Positions 18,260 to 27,041 of a DNA stretch of 64,000 nucleotides are shown here, piece by piece. A model generated the notes under the pieces. It was given only the letters and a program-made list of their open reading frames with translations. It did no database searches and had not been told where the DNA came from. Where the stretch lies: assembly GCA_963662605.1 (NCBI GenBank), contig OY759785.1, positions 2,480,001 through 2,544,000 of the forward strand, read 5' to 3'. How positions within the stretch are numbered: the first letter of the stretch is position 1; the number at the start of each line of letters is the position of its first letter. A program made the translations under genes and the position numbers. This DNA comes from G963662605 sp963662605 (lineage in GTDB: Bacteria; Bacteroidota; Ignavibacteria; Ignavibacteriales; Ignavibacteriaceae).

Positions 18260-19825
18260 ATGCACCAAATCCCTTTACTCTCGTTAATTACATTTCTTCC
18301 GGTTCTCGGTATGGCGGTTATCCTCTTCTTGCCGAAATCCGCGGAGAAGCTTATGAAAATCATAACCCTCGTTGTGACATTCCTGCAGATGGTTATCGCC
18401 GGTGTTATCTGGGGTAACTATAACTACAGCCTTGGCGGAATAAACAATGAGGCGACTTTCCAGTTTGTTGAAAAATTCACCTGGATAAAAGTCAGCGGAA
18501 TTGCTGGCCTAAAGACGATTAAGATTGACTACTTCCTCGGAATTGACGGTCTGAGCGCCCCACTGCTGCTTTTAACAGCCCTTATAGGCTTTATAGCGGC
18601 ACTGTCATCGTGGAACATCAAGGAATCGGTCAAAGGCTATTTCGCCTTGTATCTGCTTCTGATAACGGGAATGATGGGAGTATTTGTCTCCTTAGATTTC
18701 TTCCTTTTCTATGTATTCTGGGAATTGATGCTTCTGCCGATGTATTTCCTTATCGGTATATGGGGCGGACCAAGAAAAGAATATGCTGCTATCAAGTTCT
18801 TTATCTACACATTGTTCGGCAGCGTGTTCATGCTGTTAGTCATGATCGGACTGTACCTGAGCTGCACCGAAATGTATCACGGAGAAAAGGTATTCACATT
18901 TAATATGATTGCGATGATGAATCCTGCCAATTTCACAACTGACGGCATTCTTTCACCGATGAATCCTAACAACTTACGCTTCATTGCTTACATCGCATTG
19001 TTTGCCGGATTTGCAATCAAAATACCGATGTTCCCGTTCCACACGTGGCTACCGGATGCACACGTAGAAGCTCCGACCCCGATAAGCGTTATTCTTGCAG
19101 GCGTTCTTTTGAAAATGGGTACTTATGGTATTCTCCGTTTCAACTTCACGATATTCGCTGATTTAACGAAGCAGCTTATCTGGTGGATAGCCTTATTCGG
19201 CGTAATAAATATTATATATGGAGCCCTTTGTGCGATGGCTCAAAAAGATTTCAAAAAGCTTATTGCGTATTCCTCGGTTTCCCACATGGGGTATGTATTA
19301 CTCGGCATGGCATCGTTGAACACCGCCGGTATTTCCGGTGCGGTATTCCAGATGTTCAATCACGGTACTATCACGGCAATGCTCTTCTTGAGCGTTGGAG
19401 TTCTATACGATCGCACGCATACCAGAGGTTTGAATGATTTCGGCGGCATTGCAAATCAGATGCCGGTTTACACGGGATTCGTGGTGCTTGCCTTCTTCGC
19501 GGCTATAGGTCTGCCGGGACTAAGCGGATTCATTTCAGAGAGCTTCGTATTCCTCGGAGCATTTAATGTCTCTTCAATACGCTTACTCACTATTTTCGGT
19601 ACTCTTGGCGTTCTGTTAGGCGCAGGCTATATGCTCTGGACAATGCAGAGAGTATACCTCGGCACGTTGAATGAAAAATGGACTGCACTCAAAGATCTTG
19701 ATTTCCGGGAATATGCAATGCTGATCCCATTAACTATAGTTATAATCTTGCTGGGTGTTTACCCTTCATTGATGTTGGATTTGATGAATTCGTCGGTAAA
19801 TACACTGGCTGGAATTCTGCGTTAA
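18260..19825 (+). CDS. nuoM: NADH-quinone oxidoreductase subunit M
   Basis: NuoM is the second antiporter-like proton-pumping subunit. The 521 residues include FLFYVFWELMLLPMYFLIG with the key Glu, FHTWLPDAHVEAPTPISVILAGVLLKMGTYG and DFKKLIAYSSVSHMGYV. It sits in the standard position between nuoL and nuoN, 32 bases after nuoL. Confidence 0.97.
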   Translation: MHQIPLLSLITFLPVLGMAVILFLPKSAEKLMKIITLVVTFLQMVIAGVIWGNYNYSLGGINNEATFQFVEKFTWIKVSGIAGLKTIKIDYFLGIDGLSAPLLLLTALIGFIAALSSWNIKESVKGYFALYLLLITGMMGVFVSLDFFLFYVFWELMLLPMYFLIGIWGGPRKEYAAIKFFIYTLFGSVFMLLVMIGLYLSCTEMYHGEKVFTFNMIAMMNPANFTTDGILSPMNPNNLRFIAYIALFAGFAIKIPMFPFHTWLPDAHVEAPTPISVILAGVLLKMGTYGILRFNFTIFADLTKQLIWWIALFGVINIIYGALCAMAQKDFKKLIAYSSVSHMGYVLLGMASLNTAGISGAVFQMFNHGTITAMLFLSVGVLYDRTHTRGLNDFGGIANQMPVYTGFVVLAFFAAIGLPGLSGFISESFVFLGAFNVSSIRLLTIFGTLGVLLGAGYMLWTMQRVYLGTLNEKWTALKDLDFREYAMLIPLTIVIILLGVYPSLMLDLMNSSVNTLAGILR

Positions 19826-19867
19826 TCGAAATTTTTATTAATCCATTGGAATGTAAAAGAACTTTTT

Positions 19868-21373
19868 ATGGATACATCATATTTTTTTAACGGGCTCTAT
19901 TTAATCAAACCGGAATTAGTCGTTTCGCTCTTCCTGGTACTTGTCCTATTAAGCGACCTGATTTTTCCGAAAGCAAAAAAAGCCCTGCCGGTAATAGCGG
20001 GTATCGGAATTCTTATCGCGATAGGATTTGTTGCTCAACAATTCTTTGTCCCGGTAACAAAAGGATTCATGGTCGGTAAAAGCCGCGCGATGATTGCGAC
20101 GGACAGTTTCGCCAACTACTTCAAATTATTAATACTCGGCGCATCATTCTTCGTCGTTGTATTCAGCACGATGAGCGAAGAAATACAAAAATCATTGGAT
20201 CGTATCGGCGAATATTACACATTGATGTTCGGCATGATGCTCGGTATGATGTTCATGGTTTCGGCAACGGATTTTCTGCTCATATATCTTTCAGTTGAAC
20301 TTGTTTCGCTTAGTTCCTATGTACTCGCGGGATATCTAAAACAAGATAAGAAAAGCACCGAAGCTTCGTTGAAGTACGTTATTTACGGAGCAGTTTCTTC
20401 AGGCATAATGTTATTCGGTATATCAATACTCTTCGGTATGACGGGAACGACTAACCTGTATGAAATCTCATTAATGCTGCGCTCAATCGAAGTAAGCCAT
20501 GCACTGCTGATATTCGTCACTCTGATGATCTTCGTCGGTATCGGTTACAAAATCTCAAGTGTTCCGTTCCACTTCTGGACTCCGGATGTATATGAAGGCG
20601 CTCCGACTTCAATCACTGCTTATTTGTCGGTTGCAAGCAAGGCGGCAGGATTCGCGATGCTTATACGCATTATTTTGACTGTATATACACTCGGTACTTC
20701 ATCCGGGTACTGGCTTGTAATGCCGTTCTTCGACTGGAAGAACTTCCTCGTATTTGTTTCAATCCTTACCATGTTTGTCGGCAACCTGACTGCTTTGTGG
20801 CAGGATAACGTAAAAAGAATGCTGGCATATTCGAGTATCGCTCACGCAGGTTATCTGCTCGCGGCTCTTGCGGTTATGACTAATGACGGTATGAGTGCCG
20901 TCATGGTTTACTTTTCAATTTACGTCATGATGAATCTTGGTGCATTCCTTGTCGTAATTCTTATCAGCAATAAAATTCATTCCGAAAATATCAACGACTA
21001 TAACGGTATCGGTTACAGAATGCCGTTGTACGGGGTTTGCATGGGTGTTTTTCTCATATCATTAACCGGATTACCACCTACGGCTGGATTTATCGGAAAG
21101 CTGTATATCTTCATGGCTCTTTTAAGCGCGAAGATGTATGTACTTGCTATCGTCGGTGTTTTGAACAGTGTTATCTCCCTGTACTACTACGTTCGCGTAT
21201 TGAAACACATGTTCTTGGTAAAACCCGAAGATCCTACGGTTATCCCGAATAAACTTTCACAAGCCGTCGTTGTTGTCGTGCTTGCAGTACCGGTTTTATT
21301 ATTCGGAATTTATTTCACTCCGCTTTCGGATCTGGCAAAATACTCGACAACATTATTCGGTATTTTGAAATAA
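19868..21373 (+). CDS. nuoN: NADH-quinone oxidoreductase subunit N
   Basis: NuoN is the third antiporter-like subunit. The protein has 501 residues, with DFLLIYLSVELVSLSSYVLAGY, SVPFHFWTPDVYEGAPTSITAYLS and NVKRMLAYSSIAHAGYLL as expected. It is the last nuo gene and is followed by a strong terminator. No nuoE, nuoF or nuoG is in the operon. Confidence 0.96.
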   Translation: MDTSYFFNGLYLIKPELVVSLFLVLVLLSDLIFPKAKKALPVIAGIGILIAIGFVAQQFFVPVTKGFMVGKSRAMIATDSFANYFKLLILGASFFVVVFSTMSEEIQKSLDRIGEYYTLMFGMMLGMMFMVSATDFLLIYLSVELVSLSSYVLAGYLKQDKKSTEASLKYVIYGAVSSGIMLFGISILFGMTGTTNLYEISLMLRSIEVSHALLIFVTLMIFVGIGYKISSVPFHFWTPDVYEGAPTSITAYLSVASKAAGFAMLIRIILTVYTLGTSSGYWLVMPFFDWKNFLVFVSILTMFVGNLTALWQDNVKRMLAYSSIAHAGYLLAALAVMTNDGMSAVMVYFSIYVMMNLGAFLVVILISNKIHSENINDYNGIGYRMPLYGVCMGVFLISLTGLPPTAGFIGKLYIFMALLSAKMYVLAIVGVLNSVISLYYYVRVLKHMFLVKPEDPTVIPNKLSQAVVVVVLAVPVLLFGIYFTPLSDLAKYSTTLFGILK

Positions 21374-21396
21374 ATTTCAGACATATTTTTATTAAT

Positions 21397-21430
21397 AGAG
21401 TTATGTGAGCAATCGCATAACTCTTTTTTT
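21397..21430 (+). terminator. Rho-independent terminator of the nuo operon
   Basis: A perfect 9-bp stem, AGAGTTATG (21397-21405) with CATAACTCT (21416-21424), has a 10-base loop and is followed by a T-tract ending at 21430. It begins 24 bases after the nuoN stop. Confidence 0.85.
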
Positions 21431-21433
21431 ATG

Positions 21434-21735
21434 ATAGAACGCGGATGACCACGCCTTCGGCGGGCAGGCACGGACCCGCCCGACCGCTGACGCAGTCATG
21501 CGGGCGGGTAACACAGATCTTCACCGATGTTTTATAGAGACACCCGGCGGGTGTCTCCCGATTATTCTATACAAACCGCTGATGAAAAAGCTACACTCTG
21601 TATTAGGTTGCCAGTTTACATTTTAACTTTTGCCTTATTCTAAGTGAGACACCCACCGGGTGTCTCTACAAACTACAAAAATTTCAATATTAATATCTGC
21701 GAAAATCCGTGTTATCCGTCTCATCCGCGTTCTAT
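21434..21735. repeat. About 300-bp MITE-like element with 15-bp perfect terminal inverted repeats
   Basis: ATAGAACGCGGATGA (21434-21448) and its exact inverse (21721-21735) bound a 302-base non-coding block. Inside are two copies of a GAGACACCC/GGGTGTCTC hairpin (21537-21557 with loop GGC; 21646-21666 with loop ACC), and a GC-rich hairpin (CCCGCCCG/CGGGCGGG, about 21474-21509). About 28 bases near 21444-21471 (ACCACGCCTTCGGCGGGCA) recur inverted at 25252-25279. No ORF of note is inside. The remaining bases up to tonB (21736-21917) show nothing recognised except a lone TATTTTTG at 21821. Confidence 0.65.
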
Positions 21736-21917
21736 TCACCATTGATACAGGCAATTATCCCATTCTTCAACTAAATCCCCCATCCATGTAGAGTTTATAA
21801 CATCCCCTTGTTGCATGATGTATTTTTGATACCGTAATTATTAATTCTTCGTTCGCGGTTGCGATGAAGAAAAGAACAACAAAAATTTTTAGGATTTATT
21901 TCAAGGAGAAGATGACT

Positions 21918-22292
21918 ATGAAGACTGTATCGTTTGTGAAGGCTTTGATGGTAGCAGTTGTGCTATTAACCGGGACTATCGTTCCCAGCGCGAGAATAAT
22001 TGACAGAGCTCCCCAGCCGGTAGAATCCGCAAAAGCAGTATCGGCGCGTATTGTATATCCCGAACTCGCTAAAAGGTGTTTGATTGAAGGTCAGGTAAAC
22101 GTTACTGTAACGGTTGACCAGAATGGTAATGTGATCGAGGCGAAAGTAAAACGCGGTAATGGTATTGGATTCGGATGTGATGAAGCAGCACTTGATGCCG
22201 CTGCAAAAATGCACTTTGCACCGCTGAATGATGGAACAAACAAGGTAACCGCCACATTTACCGTCCCCTTCATTTTCAAACTAAAACGGTAA
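21918..22292 (+). CDS. TonB-family C-terminal domain protein
   Basis: The protein is a signal peptide or N-terminal anchor (MKTVSFVKALMVAVVLLTGT) followed by one TonB C-terminal domain: ARIVYPELAKRCLIEGQVNVTVTVDQNGNV through DEAALDAAAKMHFAPLNDGTNKVTATFTVPFIFKL. The start at 21918 (124 residues) is preferred to 21864 or 21912 because AAGGAGAA lies 7 bases upstream. It lacks the long Pro-rich linker of classical TonB, so it may be periplasmic and not transduce energy in the standard way. ExbB and ExbD are not adjacent. It is monocistronic, with its own terminator. Confidence 0.8.
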   Translation: MKTVSFVKALMVAVVLLTGTIVPSARIIDRAPQPVESAKAVSARIVYPELAKRCLIEGQVNVTVTVDQNGNVIEAKVKRGNGIGFGCDEAALDAAAKMHFAPLNDGTNKVTATFTVPFIFKLKR

Positions 22293-22315
22293 TATCCGTT
22301 TTACCTTAAAATAGA

Positions 22316-22349
22316 AAAGCTGTCCCATTCTACAGGGACAGCTTTTTTT
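22316..22349 (+). terminator. Rho-independent terminator after the tonB-like gene
   Basis: Stem AAAGCTGTCCC (22316-22326) with GGGACAGCTTT (22335-22345) has an 8-base loop and is followed by Ts. The T9SS gene on the other strand ends at 22369, so the hairpin may serve both genes. Confidence 0.85.
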
Positions 22350-22368
22350 ATTACAAATATTACACACT

Positions 22369-23271
22369 CTATTTCATCAACAGCATTTTATTAACTGTTT
22401 TAAAATTTCCGCTCTTCATTTCACAGAAATAGATACCGGATGGTAGATTAGCGGCATTCCATTGAACCTGATAGCTCCCCGCTGGTTTTTCTTCATTAAC
22501 CAGAGTAGTAACTAATTTACCTAAAACATCAAATATCTTTACAGTAACCAACTGTGTACCTCCGATGGAGTACGTGATTTTTGTGCTTGGGTTAAAGGGA
22601 TTCGGATAGTTTTGCTGCAATGCAAACTGGGTTACTTTCGCGTTTTCAACGGGAGAAGCTAAAATCAAACTTTCGATTAATTGTGCAGATATTTTATTTT
22701 CATAAATCACATCTATTCCCAAATCCTCCTGATAATACATTCTTGACAAACCTTTACCGGATTTACATATCAACGTATCCCACTCATACATATCAGATGT
22801 AAAATGGAACGTATTTCTGTCATATAGATTCTCACTACTTGCGAAGCGATGGAAGCCGGACTTAAAATTCCATATGTCGTTATAGGCGGGTAAAGATATT
22901 TTGTGTGAATCGGCTAATGCTTCATAAATAGAGAAAGTACTTGAGGTTGTGTAGGCTGAATCCAGCACTAAAACCCAGGGGTTTAAATGAGTGTATTGAT
23001 AAAAATGCAGCGTGTCATAACGATCAACACTCCATATATTAGCATCTTTGGTAGTTACAACAGACACAATTTTGAAAGTGGATGTCCCAATGATATCCTT
23101 TTTGTAATTCGATGTATCTCCATAAATATTATAATAGGATGATACTTTTTGCAAGGCATATTTATAATAATTGCCTTGAGCCAATGGAAACAAATCGTGG
23201 GCTACCTGCGCATGAATTGAAATGATTGACGCTAAGCAAAATAAAACGAGGTAAGAAATTCTTTTAATCAT
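22369..23271 (-). CDS. Secreted protein with T9SS type A sorting domain
   Basis: The 300-residue protein has a signal peptide (MIKRISYLVLFCLASIISIHA). A domain of about 190 residues that I do not recognise follows. The last about 85 residues are a T9SS sorting domain: LQQNYPNPFNPSTKITYS, then VTVKIFDVLGKLVTTLVNE, GSYQVQWNA, LPSGIYFCEMKSGNF and a final KMLLMK. The domain directs export across the outer membrane and is then usually removed. The gene is separate from its neighbours. Confidence 0.85.
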   Translation of the reverse strand: MIKRISYLVLFCLASIISIHAQVAHDLFPLAQGNYYKYALQKVSSYYNIYGDTSNYKKDIIGTSTFKIVSVVTTKDANIWSVDRYDTLHFYQYTHLNPWVLVLDSAYTTSSTFSIYEALADSHKISLPAYNDIWNFKSGFHRFASSENLYDRNTFHFTSDMYEWDTLICKSGKGLSRMYYQEDLGIDVIYENKISAQLIESLILASPVENAKVTQFALQQNYPNPFNPSTKITYSIGGTQLVTVKIFDVLGKLVTTLVNEEKPAGSYQVQWNAANLPSGIYFCEMKSGNFKTVNKMLLMK

Positions 23272-23373
23272 AACCTTTTACTCCCTATAAAAGATATATT
23301 ATTAACCATAATACAGGATTACTTGAATATCTGTTCAGAAATCTAACATTCGGAAGTAACAATTCCTAATTAT

Positions 23374-23850
23374 TTAATCGCCTTGCCAGAACGTGAAATC
23401 CCGGTTCCAGATACTCGCGATTTTACCCTTTTTGATCAATCTGAAGGTACCTTTCATCACAACAGTTTTCAGAGCCGTAATGTCAGCGCAATCATAGAAT
23501 TTGCCACGTTTATCTGTAAATTCGCCGGAAAACTCCACCTTATCCAATGGCGAGATAAAGAAGTAGAAACTCAATGAATCCGGACTCAATGTAAGATTAT
23601 ATCCCTTTGCTCTTCTTCTTACGCCCGTCACAGAAACCAGGATTTCCGGTTCCACAGTTTTGGATTGCAGCACATGCGTCGTATCATCAAAGGAATAATC
23701 CAACGTCCGGATATCAATATTGCTGATTACATGTCCCGCTATAACCAGCTTTTTTGCCGGGAAATAATAACCATCCGGCTCAAAAGGTTGAATCTGAGCA
23801 TTGAGGCATATTGTGCTTAAAAAAGTCAAAAGGATTAGGATTTGCTTCAT
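23374..23850 (-). CDS. Unrecognised exported 158-residue protein
   Basis: A signal peptide (MKQILILLTFLSTICLNA) precedes a mainly beta-strand domain of about 140 residues with no motif I recognise. It has few cysteines and no lipobox. It stands alone between the T9SS gene and a repeat-rich stretch. A small periplasmic or surface beta protein is likely. Confidence 0.65.
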   Translation of the reverse strand: MKQILILLTFLSTICLNAQIQPFEPDGYYFPAKKLVIAGHVISNIDIRTLDYSFDDTTHVLQSKTVEPEILVSVTGVRRRAKGYNLTLSPDSLSFYFFISPLDKVEFSGEFTDKRGKFYDCADITALKTVVMKGTFRLIKKGKIASIWNRDFTFWQGD

Positions 23851-23952
23851 AATTCCAAATTATCATATCGAGAGTTGTGCAATTGAGAAATGAAAATAGC
23901 CCTTTTTCACGAAGATTTAAAACAAAAAAAGAATCATCAATCCGTTCAAAAC

Positions 23953-24024
23953 ATATTGCCTGACGGCAAACGGGGTTGGTTGGATTATCGTTTTTCTACA
24001 AACATATAGTCCCTAACGGGACAT
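23953..24024. repeat. 72-bp direct repeat, copy 1
   Basis: The 72 bases starting ATATTGCCTGACGGCAAACG and ending at GGGACAT (24018-24024) recur at 25000-25071 in the same orientation with only two differences. The unit holds a small TGCC/GGCA hairpin and a GTCCC/GGGAC hairpin. It lies between two minus-strand genes. Confidence 0.75.
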
Positions 24025-24049
24025 TCAGTCTAATAATTCCATTGTAAAT

Positions 24050-24694
24050 CTACTTAATTGCATGAATTTCAGTTTTCTTTAGGGTATCAGTAGTTAATTT
24101 TCTCAGCTCTATTTGATTATTTTTAAAAAAGTAAAAAAATTCCTCATTATGTTTTGTCAAGGTTTTCAACTCTATTGCATTAAACTTGATATAAATAAGA
24201 CTATCTTCGTAGATTTTAAAACGAAATTTAATTGCATCTTTTCTCAGTTCAACAGCGGTATTTCTTTTAAATCCACCTTTATCAGGACCTCCTCCATAGC
24301 CACCATATATGTACCAGAAAAATTTCTCAATGTTTTTTTGATTGATTTGATTCCAAATGATGTATTGTTTTACGCGGTTTAGGTAATCAATAAAATACTC
24401 ATCTTCATGTAACCATATTATTTTTTTATCATGGATGAAAAAGACTCTCGAATCATACAAATCAGTATAAAAACAAACTGTATCAGAAAAATAACTCTCC
24501 TTTTTCATAAGAAATATTTTTTTATAATTCCCAGAGGTATACATTGTTTCGACGGTTTTCATCAGATTATCCTCATAGTTTGTCATCTTACTATATGAAT
24601 GGTTATTGTCCGACTTTTTTTTATTACATCCTATATTCAACCATAAAGATGATATAACAAACACCACAAGTATATTACTGATAACTACTCGCAT
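24050..24694 (-). CDS. Unrecognised putative lipoprotein
   Basis: The 214-residue protein starts with a signal peptide and what looks like a lipobox (VISSLWLNIGCNKKK), so it may be anchored in a membrane by lipidation at Cys23. The rest is charged and AT-rich in codon use, with no domain I recognise; it contains a GGYGGGPDKGG loop. It is flanked on both sides by copies of the same 72-bp repeat, which may suggest an accessory or recently acquired gene. Confidence 0.6.
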   Translation of the reverse strand: MRVVISNILVVFVISSLWLNIGCNKKKSDNNHSYSKMTNYEDNLMKTVETMYTSGNYKKIFLMKKESYFSDTVCFYTDLYDSRVFFIHDKKIIWLHEDEYFIDYLNRVKQYIIWNQINQKNIEKFFWYIYGGYGGGPDKGGFKRNTAVELRKDAIKFRFKIYEDSLIYIKFNAIELKTLTKHNEEFFYFFKNNQIELRKLTTDTLKKTEIHAIK

Positions 24695-24999
24695 GGAATC
24701 CTCTAACTGTAAATAATATCATAATAAATTTGGAAAGGTCTCTATCTCTGACATTTATAATACATTATACTCCAAGTCAATGAGATTTGTTCCAATTGTA
24801 AAATCAACGTGATAAGAACTGAATTATACAGCTCGTTATACACCCTTTAATTATGCATATAAACTAATGATATAACACGCATAAAGTCAAGCAGAAACAT
24901 GCGCCGACGATGCATTTCCCGGAGTGAATCCATCCTTGTAGCAGAGATTTATTATAATAATAAATTTTCCCGTAAGGTTCACAGAGTCCGGAGGAGAAT

Positions 25000-25071
25000 A
25001 TATTGCCTGACGGCAAACGGGGTTGGTTGGATTATCGTTTTTCTACAAACATATAGCCCCTAAAGGGACAT
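25000..25071. repeat. 72-bp direct repeat, copy 2
   Basis: This is the second copy of the unit at 23953-24024, with 70 of 72 bases identical. The two copies bracket the putative lipoprotein gene (24050-24694). The gap 24695-25334 also holds the inverted-repeat element at 25092-25180 and a piece of the 21434-21735 element at 25252-25279; the rest shows nothing recognised. Confidence 0.75.
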
Positions 25072-25091
25072 GCAATAAAACGGTTCGCATC

Positions 25092-25180
25092 ATTAACACG
25101 GCGTTTCAACGCCGTGAGAGGCATACCACCGAATTTCCGGACTTTAGTCCAATCAGTTTCCCCTATTTGGACTAAAGTCC
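25092..25180. repeat. Palindromic dispersed repeat (AACACGGCG and GGACTAAAGTCC hairpins)
   Basis: ATTAACACGGCGTTTCAACGCCGTG (start at 25092) is a hairpin whose sequence is close to the arms of the element at 55622-55777. GGACTTTAGTCC (25139-25150) and GGACTAAAGTCC (25169-25180) are two further palindromes of the same family, and face each other. This links the region to 55622-55777. Confidence 0.65.
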
Positions 25181-25302
25181 ATGTGTTTTGGGGATCACTC
25201 TCCACGGTCTGAAGAGTGTGGTTAATAAATAATAAAAACAGTGTCGGCTGTGCTTGCCCGCCGAAAGCGTGGTTATCCGTGGTCTACCTTCAGTTTAAAA
25301 TG

Positions 25303-25331
25303 AAAAAAGCCAGACTGTTACATCTGGCTTT
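25303..25331 (-). terminator. Rho-independent terminator of the tRNA-Leu gene
   Basis: On the minus strand the stem TCTGGCTTT/AAAGCCAGA-type pair (25306-25314 with 25323-25331, 8-base loop) is followed by a run of six Ts (25303-25308 read in reverse). It lies 4 bases after the tRNA 3' end. Confidence 0.75.
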
Positions 25332-25334
25332 AAG

Positions 25335-25416
<82 letters not shown>

Positions 25417-25649
25417 TTATTGAGACAACAAAAATACAGTTTTTTCTGAAAATCTACAAGGAGCAAATTTAATAAGCAGCAATTTTTATTTTGCATTTTG
25501 GTTCAGTGCGAAGTTCAAAGTCCGGAGGCCAAGGTTCGAAGTCTCAGGAGCGAGGTTGTTCGAGTTTCCGTCGGAGACGGAAGTATCGAGAATAACCGAG
25601 CAATCTCCGTAAACCCATGGATTCCCGCTATTGTGGGAATGACAGAGCC

Positions 25650-27041
25650 TCACTTCCCTAGTACTTTCCTTTTCAAATATAAACCGACTGCATGGATGAA
25701 ACTCACGACTATCAATCCCGCAACCATGGGCTCAATGACATCGAGGTCGCCGTAGATGAGTCCGGAATCCCGCAGAATGTACCAGCCGGTACTAACCACA
25801 AAGCCGGATATGATTTCAACTAAAGCGATTGTTGGTGATACCATCCACTTTGGAAAGTATACGGAGACAAGCAGGAACAGGAGTCCCGGTATTACTAATG
25901 AACCGATGGTGTACCACAAATCAATAACGGATGGAATTGAAACAGCCAATATTAACGATAGGACTGATGCAATGAGTATACCGACAACGGTCATGTTTTT
26001 GAGTGTGTACTTCCCTGCCAGTGCAGGAATTTTCACCATGAAATCATTTGCGAGTGTTGTTGCCGATATGAACAGGAAACTGTTCAATGTAGAAAGAATG
26101 GATGCTATCATGCCGGCGTAAAACAATCCCCGCATGCCTGAAAATAGAACTTTGTCGGCAAGTATAAGATAGGATTGCGAAGGTGTCGCCAGATTCGGAA
26201 ACAATGCACGCGCATATAAACCGACCGTATTTGTCAGCGCATCAAACAGCAGCCAGAAAGCGACCGAAATCAAAATGCCGTAGGTTGCAACTTTAGGTGT
26301 CCGTGCCGCCTGGGTCCGTTGGAAAAATCCCGGATCTACGAATGTCCACAACGCGATAAGCCACCAGACGATGATATATTCCTTGCTGACGCCACCGGTT
26401 ATCGTCAAATGTTCCGGCGCCAGGTTCTGTTGCAGGAATCCGGTTCCGTAATGCCCCAGTAGGTATACCGCAGCAACAATGAATCCTATGAACATGATAA
26501 AGAAGAATAAAGCATCGGTTATGATATCGGATTTATACCCGCCTATCAACGGATAACTTGCCGTCAATATTAACGCGATAACGAGCGCCCAAACGAGCGG
26601 GATTCCGAAGATATGTGAGACAATAATCCCGGTCATCAGTAAGTACGGTGCAGGAGACGCCAGAACGAACACAGAGACCGCTGAGAGCAAAGATATCCTC
26701 CGGCCATACATCTGCTCCATCCTCTCCGGAATGGTGAAATTTGAGGAGGATTTGACCTTCTTCACGAAGAATACGGCAAACAGGATTGCGAACAGATAAT
26801 ACGGTGCACCCTGCGTGAACCAGTTCACTAAACCGTACCGGTAAGTGAACTCTCCCACTCCAAGGATCCCGCCGTACCACGTTGCAACATTGGTCAGTAC
26901 GAATAGGAATAATCCCACTTTGCGCCCGGCGAGCAGGTATTCCTCGTCACTTTGGTTCTTCCGGGAAGTGACAAATCCGATAAGAAGCACTGCGGCAAAG
27001 AAGCCGCAAAGAATTATCAGGTCTAACGTGCTAAATATCAT
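25650..27041 (-). CDS. Sodium:solute symporter (SSF) family transporter, probable thiamine-related uptake
   Basis: The 463-residue protein has about 13 membrane helices and SSF features: the N-terminal GRKVGLFLFVLTNVATWYGGILGVGEFTYRYGL with the Na+-site region, and SILSTLNSFLFISATTLANDF in the middle. It overlaps thiN by 11 bases and lies downstream of the TPP riboswitch and the TonB-dependent receptor. The context suggests that it brings thiamine or a precursor across the inner membrane. SSF proteins of this kind have been predicted as thiamine-related transporters (ThiV), but the substrate is inferred only from context. Confidence 0.85.
   Translation of the reverse strand: MIFSTLDLIILCGFFAAVLLIGFVTSRKNQSDEEYLLAGRKVGLFLFVLTNVATWYGGILGVGEFTYRYGLVNWFTQGAPYYLFAILFAVFFVKKVKSSSNFTIPERMEQMYGRRISLLSAVSVFVLASPAPYLLMTGIIVSHIFGIPLVWALVIALILTASYPLIGGYKSDIITDALFFFIMFIGFIVAAVYLLGHYGTGFLQQNLAPEHLTITGGVSKEYIIVWWLIALWTFVDPGFFQRTQAARTPKVATYGILISVAFWLLFDALTNTVGLYARALFPNLATPSQSYLILADKVLFSGMRGLFYAGMIASILSTLNSFLFISATTLANDFMVKIPALAGKYTLKNMTVVGILIASVLSLILAVSIPSVIDLWYTIGSLVIPGLLFLLVSVYFPKWMVSPTIALVEIISGFVVSTGWYILRDSGLIYGDLDVIEPMVAGLIVVSFIHAVGLYLKRKVLGK

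Noticed and set aside
23953..25071. Composite transposon around the putative lipoprotein gene
   Set aside because: The 72-bp repeats hold no transposase and no terminal inverted repeats or target duplications can be recognised.
25498..25649. Small plus-strand frame downstream of the tRNA
   Set aside because: The stretch reads like repetitive intergenic DNA and overlaps the end of the symporter gene; there is no ribosome site or known domain.
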